Positions 1 through 6,265 of a DNA stretch of 9,524 bases are shown piece after piece. Source of the stretch: a bacterium. Its GTDB lineage: Bacteria; Babelota; Babeliae; Babelales; CAIQNR01. Below the pieces are notes generated by a model, which saw nothing but the letters and a program-made list of their open reading frames with translations, was not told where the DNA came from and searched no databases. Every line of letters starts with the position of its first letter. The first letter of the stretch is position 1. The DNA lies in NCBI GenBank assembly GCA_947502805.1, contig CANNBR010000029.1, forward strand, positions 1-9,524. Reading direction: 5' to 3'. A program made the translations under genes and the position numbers.

Positions 1-1629
1 AGCGAACGCACTGCTTCATTTACCGTAAGCCCCCATCGGGAAATGTTTTATTGCTTTGGATGCCAAGCTGGTGGCGATGTTATTTCATTTTTGAGTAAAA
101 TAGAAAATTGCACCCAAATTGAAGCAGCAAAACAACTTGCTGAGCGTTATGGCATTGAGCTTCCGGAAACTTTTACGCATCAAACGATCACTCTTGATGA
201 AAAAAAACGACATTTTACTTTATGTGAACTGGTAGCAAATTGGGGACATGCACAATTGCTAAAAACAGCCCATGCTCTTTCATATCTTCAACAACGTACT
301 ATTTCTCAAAAAAGTATTGAGTCTTTTAAACTAGGTTATTTTCCTGAAGGGGAAAAGGGCATTAAAGATCTTATGAGAGAGGCGGCACAACAAAATTTTT
401 TACTCGAAGACCTTTTCCAAGCAGGGATTATTAATGAAGGAAAAACTTCCTATTCCCCCTTTGAAGGACGCATTCTTTTTCCAATCAAAGATCATATAGG
501 TCATTACTGTGGTTTTGGCGGACGAATTTTTAAGCCTGGCGACCAACGATCAAAGTATTATAATTCAAAAGAAAACAGTTTTTTTCAAAAAGGATCACTC
601 CTTTTTGGCTTTGATAACGCAAAAAAAGAAATGCAAAAAATAAACAGCGCTTTCCTAGTAGAAGGGTATACAGATTGTATTGCGCTTGTTCAACATAGCT
701 ATCCCAACACTATTGCAACCTTGGGAACAGCCTGCACCCCAGAACATTTAAAAGCGCTTTCTCACCAAATTCACACCCTCTATGTTCTCTATGACAATGA
801 TGATGCAGGGCATAAAGCCACCTTACGACTTGCTCAATTATGCTGGCAATTTGATCTAGAAATTAAAGTGGTTGTATTGCCGGAAGCAAAAGACCCTGCA
901 GCATTCTTTGAAACGAACAAGGATTTAACTCCTTTTATTGAAAAAGCTCCAGACGTTTTAGAGTTTTTTTTAACATCACTAGGGCAGGAATATGCTACAA
1001 AACCACTCACCCTCAAGCTCCAGGCAACGCGTAGCTTTCTAGAAATTATTAAAAAATTAAATGATCCTTTAAAAAAAGAAATTTTACTGCAACGAGCGTC
1101 TATCACTTTTAGCCTTCCACTTGGCTCATTACGGCAAGAATTGACTTCATTCACTCCAGAAAACTTTGAAAAAAATCAAAAAATTGAACAGAAGTCTGTT
1201 CTGACTGAACTTTCTAGTTTAGAAAAAAATTTCATTTCTGCTATATTCAATAACATTGTGCTTCTTGAAAAACCACAGGTAAAAGACCTTCTTGATTATC
1301 TTCCAGAACCATTTTATACCATCATGAAAAAGATACCGCAGCTTGAAGCTGGAGCTGAAATAGAGCGGAATTTTATTACTTTTTTTGATATCCTTGAAGA
1401 ACAAGAAAAAATGCTCGTAAATCAATTACTCTTTACCCAAGAAGAAGAATCATACGACATCGAACAACTTCTCCTTCTTCTTGAAAAGAAATACTGGAAA
1501 AAAATTGTTAGTTTTACCAAAATAAAACTTTCTCAGGCGCAAGAAGAAAACGATCCTGAGCGAATTCGCATGATTGTAGGATCATTTTTAGAACTTAAAA
1601 AAAGGTTATTACACAAGGGGCTTATATAA
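1..1629 (+). CDS. dnaG: DNA primase DnaG, 5' end cut by the window edge
   Basis: Primase makes the short RNA primers for lagging-strand synthesis and works with the replicative helicase. The reading frame is open from base 1, so the gene begins upstream; 542 residues are visible and roughly 40 N-terminal residues are missing. Counting from the first visible codon, the second half of the zinc-binding domain is present (Cys18-Phe-Gly-Cys21; the first Cys/His pair lies outside the window). The RNA polymerase core follows, with RILFPI and GFGGRIF motifs and a TOPRIM domain with EGYTD at 221-225 and the metal-binding Asp-Asn-Asp at 265-267, then KDPAAFF. The last 200 or so residues are the poorly conserved helicase-interaction region, rich in Lys and Glu. 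The TAA stop touches the ATG of rpoD, so the two genes are very probably co-transcribed and translationally coupled. The ATG at 43 is internal and not the start. Family identification is secure. Confidence 0.96.
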   Translation, partial: SERTASFTVSPHREMFYCFGCQAGGDVISFLSKIENCTQIEAAKQLAERYGIELPETFTHQTITLDEKKRHFTLCELVANWGHAQLLKTAHALSYLQQRTISQKSIESFKLGYFPEGEKGIKDLMREAAQQNFLLEDLFQAGIINEGKTSYSPFEGRILFPIKDHIGHYCGFGGRIFKPGDQRSKYYNSKENSFFQKGSLLFGFDNAKKEMQKINSAFLVEGYTDCIALVQHSYPNTIATLGTACTPEHLKALSHQIHTLYVLYDNDDAGHKATLRLAQLCWQFDLEIKVVVLPEAKDPAAFFETNKDLTPFIEKAPDVLEFFLTSLGQEYATKPLTLKLQATRSFLEIIKKLNDPLKKEILLQRASITFSLPLGSLRQELTSFTPENFEKNQKIEQKSVLTELSSLEKNFISAIFNNIVLLEKPQVKDLLDYLPEPFYTIMKKIPQLEAGAEIERNFITFFDILEEQEKMLVNQLLFTQEEESYDIEQLLLLLEKKYWKKIVSFTKIKLSQAQEENDPERIRMIVGSFLELKKRLLHKGLI

Positions 1630-3717
1630 ATGACAGTAAAAAAAACAACACCAAAAAAGAATACTGTGGCTACAAAAGATCTTCCTAAAATAACTACAAA
1701 GAAGATAATAAAAAAAGTTGTTTCTATTACTGAGACCCTTGTGCCCGAAAAGAAGACGCCTGCTTCAACTACTGGTAATATCGCCTCAAAAAGTTTGGTG
1801 CCAAAAACAGCTGTTAAAAAAGTTGCACCAAAAAAAACTATACCTAGTGTAAAAGTAGCTGCCACTGGCAGCAAGAAAGATGTTGATTTTAAAAAAGAGC
1901 TTATCGATACCCTCATAGAAAAAGGCCGTGAATCAAGCACCCTTAGCTATGAAGAAGTGATTGCTTTTAACGAACGCAACCATCTAACTGAAAAAGAAAC
2001 TGCTGATCTTTTTAAAGCCCTTGAACGGGAACATATTGAACTTTTGATGGAAGAAGAACTTCATGGACATGGTTCCAATCTTCACGATATCGAAAAAGAT
2101 GACTTGGGCACACAAGCTGTTATCAAAGAAAAATTTGCCAGCAGCATTCATAGTGAAGACCTTCATGACAGCGATGAAGAAGATGCTGATGATGGCGAGG
2201 AGCGACCAACCAAAGATGTTACTGACTCTACCTACATTACTGACGGGGTAAAATGTTACCTTCGCGATATTGGTAAGATTCCTCTTTTAAATAAAGTTAC
2301 TGAAAAAGTAATTTCTGACAAAATCGCAAATAGTAAACGTTCTTGCATTGATGCCATTTCTCATTTTCCTTTTGTGCACAAAGAGTTTTTAACTATTGGG
2401 GAAAAACTTCATACCAATACACTTCCTTTAAAAGACATCATTCAATTTGCTGAATTCGATGAAGAAAATTTACCAAAAGTTGAAGAAGAGAAAAAAGCAT
2501 TTTTAGAGACAATCAATAAGATTGAAGCGCTCATAAAAAATGAAGAAACAATTTATGCTACTTATCGAGATCAACTTTCTTCAGACAAAATGAAAAAAGA
2601 AATGCTTACTAAGGTTCGTGAAAATAAAGTTGCTGTTATAGAAACGATCAAGTCGATACGTATTGCAAATAAGTTCATTCGCAAAATGGGCAAACGTATT
2701 GAAAAGTTTCTTACCAAAATTCAAGAACGTCAGCATCTGATCAAAGAAAGTGAAGACCGACTAGCTTCGATGAAAAAAACAAAAAACCCTTCTGCAGATG
2801 ACATAGAAACAAGAGATGAACTTGATGTCTCTATCAGAATGGCTCGTAAATCGATTAAAAAAACAGAACTTGAAGCGGGTATTCCACTTGATAAAATTAC
2901 CCTCTACTACCGCCAGCTCGTTAAAAGCCAAAAAGATGACAAATTTGCTAAGGACGAACTTGCAAAAGCAAACCTTCGCCTTGTTGTTAATCTTGCAAAA
3001 AAGTATGTCAATCGCGGATTACACTTCTTAGAACTCATTCAAGAAGGTAATATCGGCTTGATGAAAGCAGTAGAAAAGTTTGAATTTGAACGAGGCTACA
3101 AGTTTTCAACGTACGCAACCTGGTGGATTCGCCAAGCAATTACACGTGCTATTGCAGATCAATCACGTACTATTCGTGTTCCGGTTCATATGGTTGAAAC
3201 ACTTAATAAAATCAACAAAATAAAACGCATCTTTGTACAACAAAATGGCAGGGAGCCTAGTTCTGCTGAGCTTGCAAAAGAACTGAATCTTGATGAAAAA
3301 AAGATAAAAAATATCATCAAGATTTCAAAAGAGCCTATCTCTCTTGAAACACCAGTTGGAGATAGCGAAGATGCTTTCATTAAAGATTTTATCGAAAATG
3401 AAAACGACTATTCTCCTGCTGAAGCGGTTGCAAATTCAGACTTAAAAGAACGTGTTCGCGAGGTACTTAAGACACTTTCGCCTCGAGAAGAAAAAGTTCT
3501 CAAAATGCGCTTTGGTATCGATGTTGCTTCAGAACACACACTTGAAGAAGTTGGTAAAGACTTTTCAGTAACGCGTGAACGTATTCGTCAAATTGAAGTA
3601 AAAGCATTACGCAAACTTCGCCACCCTTCTCGTAGCAAAAAACTTCAATCATTCTTTGAAAAGGAACTTGATTTTGCTCCTGGAGATGTTGAAGAAGGGG
3701 ATGAGTCTGACGAATAA
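1630..3717 (+). CDS. rpoD: Primary sigma factor RpoD (sigma-70) with basic N-terminal extension
   Basis: This is the housekeeping sigma subunit that directs RNA polymerase to -10/-35 promoters. It has 695 residues. Residues 1-84 form a Lys/Thr/Pro/Val-rich, strongly basic, low-complexity extension. Region 1.1 follows at about 85-140, an acidic stretch at 142-195, region 1.2 at about 203-236, and a long, largely helical charged non-conserved region at 237-435. Regions 2.1-2.4 lie at about 438-522 and include LIQEGNIGLMKAVEKFE and YATWWIRQAITR. Region 3 lies at 523-600 and region 4 at about 604-674 with the helix-turn-helix VTRERIRQIEVKALRKLR. A short acidic tail ends the protein. The start is fixed by AAGGGG at 1615-1620, nine bases before the ATG and inside the end of dnaG. 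Regions 1.1 and 1.2 together mark it as a group 1 sigma factor. The lysine-rich head resembles in style the extensions of some actinobacterial primary sigma factors, but no homology is claimed. Confidence 0.97.
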   Translation: MTVKKTTPKKNTVATKDLPKITTKKIIKKVVSITETLVPEKKTPASTTGNIASKSLVPKTAVKKVAPKKTIPSVKVAATGSKKDVDFKKELIDTLIEKGRESSTLSYEEVIAFNERNHLTEKETADLFKALEREHIELLMEEELHGHGSNLHDIEKDDLGTQAVIKEKFASSIHSEDLHDSDEEDADDGEERPTKDVTDSTYITDGVKCYLRDIGKIPLLNKVTEKVISDKIANSKRSCIDAISHFPFVHKEFLTIGEKLHTNTLPLKDIIQFAEFDEENLPKVEEEKKAFLETINKIEALIKNEETIYATYRDQLSSDKMKKEMLTKVRENKVAVIETIKSIRIANKFIRKMGKRIEKFLTKIQERQHLIKESEDRLASMKKTKNPSADDIETRDELDVSIRMARKSIKKTELEAGIPLDKITLYYRQLVKSQKDDKFAKDELAKANLRLVVNLAKKYVNRGLHFLELIQEGNIGLMKAVEKFEFERGYKFSTYATWWIRQAITRAIADQSRTIRVPVHMVETLNKINKIKRIFVQQNGREPSSAELAKELNLDEKKIKNIIKISKEPISLETPVGDSEDAFIKDFIENENDYSPAEAVANSDLKERVREVLKTLSPREEKVLKMRFGIDVASEHTLEEVGKDFSVTRERIRQIEVKALRKLRHPSRSKKLQSFFEKELDFAPGDVEEGDESDE

Positions 3718-3765
3718 AATAAAATAACGTTAAGGCAACTACCCAGTAGGCAAAAATAATGTAAT

Positions 3766-3801
3766 TTTGGATTGCATCGTAAAAAGTACGAGCAATCCAA
3801 A
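3766..3801 (+). promoter_or_regulatory. Long bulged hairpin between rpoD and the CBS gene
   Basis: Bases 3766-3775 (TTTGGATTGC) pair perfectly with 3792-3801. After a single bulged A at 3776, bases 3777-3780 (TCGT) pair with 3788-3791 (ACGA), leaving a 7-base loop. This gives 14 base pairs in all. No run of T follows on either strand, so it does not look like an ordinary intrinsic terminator. It ends about 10 bases before the AAGGTGG ribosome binding site of the next gene. It could be an RNase processing or mRNA-stability stem, an attenuating element, or a protein-binding dyad; the sequence does not decide between these. Confidence 0.55.
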
Positions 3802-3823
3802 CTAATAGAAAAGGTGGAAAATT

Positions 3824-5125
3824 ATGGACCAACTCATAACTTCTGGGACAACTCTTCAGCTTTCGTATTTTGGCATTTCATTATTCTTTTGTGCTCTTTT
3901 TTCTTTTTTAGAAACCTCTATTACAGCACTACGCCTTTTTAACCTTAATGAACTTTCAAAAAGTACTGGCGACTATAAAACACTTCTTACAGCTTTAGAA
4001 AAAGAACCCCAGCGAGTACTTATTTCCATCCTCATAGCCAATAATATTGCAAATGTTACTGCAGCAGCTTTAATAACTCATGTGATGGAAGAAATTTTTG
4101 CAAAAATGCATCTTTCACAAAGCCTCGGTTTTTCATTAGGTATCGCAATTGCAACTGGTACCATTTTGATTATTGGTGAAGTTATTCCAAAAAATATTGC
4201 GCAATCACAAGGCCAACGTATTTTAAAGTCAACGTTATGGCTTACCAGTATTGTCTATTTTTTGATGTATCCGATCGTCATAGTTCTTTTCTCTCTTTCA
4301 AACTTTATTACTGGACTTTTTAAAGAAAAATCTGATGGCTCAGGACAAGCAATTGCCTCTGAAAAAGAGATTCAATTCCTTATTGATTACATTAACAAAC
4401 AAGGCAAAATGGATACTGATAAAAGCCAGATGCTTCATAGTATTTTTGAGCTTGGTCATACCACTGTTGAAGAAATTATGGTTCCTGAAGCTGATATTAT
4501 TACTTTAAATGTTTCTGCTTCATTAAATGATGCCCTTGATATGTTTTCTAAATACCATTTTTCCCGACTGCCAGTTTATGAACACAAAGCTGATAATATC
4601 ATCGGCATGGTTCATCAAAAAGACGTCTTTTTACTCCTTTCAAAAGGAGAAAAAAAAGAACTTAAAGATCTTGTTCGCCCTATCTCGTTTGTTCCAGAAA
4701 GCATGAAGGTTAACCAACTTTTACGTCAATTCAAACAACAACGCAGACATATCGCCATGGTGCTTAATGAGTACGGCGGCATTATAGGACTCGTAACCCT
4801 TGAAGATGCTATTGAAGAAATTGTGGGTGACATAAGCGATGAGCATGAATCGGTAGCTGAGCATATCGTTCCTCTTGAACGAGGCGGATGGCTTGTCTAT
4901 GCAGGAATTGACCTTGATGAACTTGAATTACTTCTTAATATCCGTTTTGAAACTGAAGATGCTGTTACTTTGGGTGGTTTTTTAATAGAAAAGCTTCAAC
5001 ATCTTCCTAAAAAAGGTGAGCGCTTAAAATATAAGCAACATATCTTTCAGATTCAAAAATCAACTGAAAAACGCATCGTTCAAGTTTTAATTTTCAAAGA
5101 AAAAGTACCTTACTCTTCCCATTAA
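3824..5125 (+). CDS. DUF21/CBS-pair/CorC_HlyC membrane protein (CNNM-type)
   Basis: This 433-residue protein has the domain order of the bacterial CNNM/CorC/'hemolysin C' family, whose members are linked to export of, or resistance to, divalent cations, especially Mg2+ and Co2+. The DUF21 transmembrane domain spans residues 1-165, with hydrophobic segments at about 13-35, 64-86, 101-122 and 136-163 and the family motif GEVIPK at 118-123. Two CBS domains follow (about 217-275 and 284-340), the second ending in the conserved LNEYGGIIGLVTLEDAIEEI and GDISDE. A CorC_HlyC domain lies at about 355-430. The usual M-x-P-R at the start of the first CBS domain reads MVPE here. The start is supported by AAGGTGG seven bases before the ATG. 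The gene follows rpoD by 106 bases on the same strand. Naming it as a haemolysin would over-interpret; cation transport is an inference from the family. Confidence 0.93.
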   Translation: MDQLITSGTTLQLSYFGISLFFCALFSFLETSITALRLFNLNELSKSTGDYKTLLTALEKEPQRVLISILIANNIANVTAAALITHVMEEIFAKMHLSQSLGFSLGIAIATGTILIIGEVIPKNIAQSQGQRILKSTLWLTSIVYFLMYPIVIVLFSLSNFITGLFKEKSDGSGQAIASEKEIQFLIDYINKQGKMDTDKSQMLHSIFELGHTTVEEIMVPEADIITLNVSASLNDALDMFSKYHFSRLPVYEHKADNIIGMVHQKDVFLLLSKGEKKELKDLVRPISFVPESMKVNQLLRQFKQQRRHIAMVLNEYGGIIGLVTLEDAIEEIVGDISDEHESVAEHIVPLERGGWLVYAGIDLDELELLLNIRFETEDAVTLGGFLIEKLQHLPKKGERLKYKQHIFQIQKSTEKRIVQVLIFKEKVPYSSH

Positions 5126-5179
5126 CTCCTTTGCTATTGTATAGCCTGTATTAGGTAGTACAATCTAAAAGAAGGAGTT
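5124..5179 (+). promoter_or_regulatory. Hairpin masking the Shine-Dalgarno of the 5184 gene
   Basis: AACTCCTT (5124-5131), beginning within the stop codon of the CBS gene, is fully complementary to AAGGAGTT (5172-5179), the ribosome binding site of the next gene. A second nested arm, ATTGTA (5136-5141) with TACAAT (5159-5164), and an inner CCT/AGG extend the structure. If transcription reads through from the CBS gene, the stem would hide the ribosome binding site, and ribosomes terminating at the stop codon could open it. A competing reading is that TACAAT at 5159-5164 is a -10 box of a separate promoter, in which case the 5' arm would not be in the transcript. No good -35 box at the usual spacing is visible. 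Confidence 0.5.
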
Positions 5180-5183
5180 TTGT

Positions 5184-5633
5184 ATGAAGTCATTGTCGCT
5201 GTTTTTGGTGGCCTGTTCATTTTGTAACGCAGGTCAACAGGTTGCTATGCAAAAGCAAGTACAACCAGAAGCGCCAACCATTATTTATGGAGAAACTGAT
5301 CAAGATCGCGGACCGGAAGTTTTAAAGATTTTTAGCTCTATGCTTCTTCCAGGCATGCTTAATATGGCAGAAGGGCATTCAATGGAAAATGAGCAACAAG
5401 AAAAAGCAGGTTTTTTTCAATTTGCCAAGGGAGCTGCAGCTTTTGCTTCTTTTATATTTTCTGAAATAACAAGAAATCCTGGTGTAAATTCACTACTCAA
5501 TGAGGAACTATTAACAGCATCACTTAAAAAAGCACTAGCATCAAAAGAAGGTATAGAGTTTCTGACTACATGGAAAAAATATTTGCATAATAAAGACAAA
5601 GAACAAAATCAGGCTCTAATTATCGCCGAATAA
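5184..5633 (+). CDS. Exported protein of unknown function, 149 aa
   Basis: I do not recognise the family. The N terminus is a short export signal: Lys2, a hydrophobic core to about residue 10, then Cys-Ser-Phe-Cys-Asn-Ala. Cleavage after Ala16 by signal peptidase I is plausible. Leu-Val-Ala-Cys11 also fits a lipobox, so a lipoprotein is possible, although the preceding segment is short for that. The mature part is soluble-looking, with an Ala/Phe-rich helix at about 75-97 (GFFQFAKGAAAFASFIFSEI) that could pack on a membrane, and a charged C-terminal half. The GAAGGAG ribosome binding site sits six bases upstream of the ATG and supports this start. The gene lies 58 bases after the CBS gene and is followed by a probable terminator, so it closes the transcription unit. 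Confidence 0.8.
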   Translation: MKSLSLFLVACSFCNAGQQVAMQKQVQPEAPTIIYGETDQDRGPEVLKIFSSMLLPGMLNMAEGHSMENEQQEKAGFFQFAKGAAAFASFIFSEITRNPGVNSLLNEELLTASLKKALASKEGIEFLTTWKKYLHNKDKEQNQALIIAE

Positions 5634-5879
5634 ACTTTAATTCACTATAGCTTTCAAGGGATTCTAGCAAACCGCTCGGATCCTTTTTTAGCTTAATTTA
5701 TGCTTTGAGCAAACCTATACAAGAATGACACCAAAGAATCATCCGACTAATTAACCACTTGTCTGCATTTCTAGGCTATAACTTATCGACTGGATGCGAA
5801 GTTCTTGTTTTACCTAACTAACCAAATCTAAAATGATATTCCAGTGTTTTTTTATAACCATCCTAAAAAAGGAGCCATC
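5634..5879 (+). other. Gene-poor spacer of 246 bases
   Basis: Apart from the terminator at 5656-5689 I see no gene here. The few ATG codons open frames of under 20 codons without ribosome binding sites. A promoter for the small gene at 5880 would be expected between about 5700 and 5860, but no convincing -35/-10 pair at 16-18 base spacing can be pointed to. The sequence from 5690 on is AT-rich and looks like ordinary intergenic DNA. Confidence 0.6.
5656..5689 (+). terminator. Probable intrinsic terminator after the 5184 gene
   Basis: AAGGGAT (5656-5662) pairs with ATCCTTT (5680-5686) with one G-T wobble. A short inner AGC/GCT helix forms in the loop, and the 3' arm runs into six T residues (5684-5689). 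It begins 22 bases after the stop codon, the expected place for a Rho-independent terminator. Confidence 0.6.
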
Positions 5880-6080
5880 ATGTTAGAGTTCTTACGTTAC
5901 AGGCGTTGTCCTGAAGGAAACCCCCACGAAGCTTGTTGTTTCATGGCATCTGCCTTATTCTCATCTTTTTTTATCACCACGATTATTTATTCTCTGGGAT
6001 TTTCTTTTCCCTCAAGACATTTTTATGTCTGCCAGGCACAGCTTGCTGCCTTTACCGCCTATGCGGTCATTCAAAAATAA
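5880..6080 (+). CDS. Small cysteine-containing membrane protein, 66 aa
   Basis: No family is recognised. The start at 5880 is chosen because AAAAAAGGAG lies five bases before it. An in-frame ATG 36 bases upstream has no ribosome binding site and would place that purine run inside the coding region. The first 20 residues are basic and Cys-rich (Cys10, Cys19, Cys20). A hydrophobic, probably membrane-spanning segment covers about 22-42, and a second weaker one about 49-64 with Cys51. There is no clear signal peptidase site, so an inner-membrane protein is likelier than a secreted one. It is followed 50 bases later by another tiny gene on the same strand. Confidence 0.6.
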   Translation: MLEFLRYRRCPEGNPHEACCFMASALFSSFFITTIIYSLGFSFPSRHFYVCQAQLAAFTAYAVIQK

Positions 6081-6130
6081 TTCTTACTATTTTTTAATTT
6101 AATACGTCTATTTTCTGTAAAGGAAAAATC

Positions 6131-6256
6131 ATGTTAAAAAAATGTGCCATCATAGCGCTCATCTGTATCTTGATACTACCAAAACGATGTCATGGAAGTG
6201 ATAACAAAGAATACTTAATCCCTATGAAAAGCGACTGCCCACTCATAATAAAATAA
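6131..6256 (+). CDS. Tiny exported-type peptide, 41 aa
   Basis: An ATG at 6131, preceded by AAAGGA with suitable spacing, opens a 41-codon frame ending in TAA at 6254-6256. The product begins MLKKCAIIALICILILP, a good signal or anchor core, followed by Lys-Arg-Cys-His-Gly and a short hydrophilic tail with one further Cys (Cys36). Cleavage near Gly22 would leave a peptide of about 19 residues. It could be a small secreted peptide, a small membrane protein or a decayed gene. Its stop lies nine bases from the stop of the convergent PurA homologue, and that tight packing mildly supports it being real. Function is unknown. Confidence 0.45.
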   Translation: MLKKCAIIALICILILPKRCHGSDNKEYLIPMKSDCPLIIK

Positions 6257-6265
6257 AAGAAAGAT

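Noticed and set aside
1533..1940. Minus-strand frame of 135 codons across the dnaG-rpoD junction
   Set aside because: It is antisense to two certain genes; its Phe/Val richness merely mirrors the Lys-rich coding strand of rpoD.
3500..3832. Minus-strand frame of 110 codons over the end of rpoD
   Set aside because: It overlaps the conserved sigma region 4 coding sequence and has no recognisable product.
5832..5885. 17-codon leader peptide overlapping the start of the 66-aa gene
   Set aside because: It has no ribosome binding site and no regulatory codon pattern.
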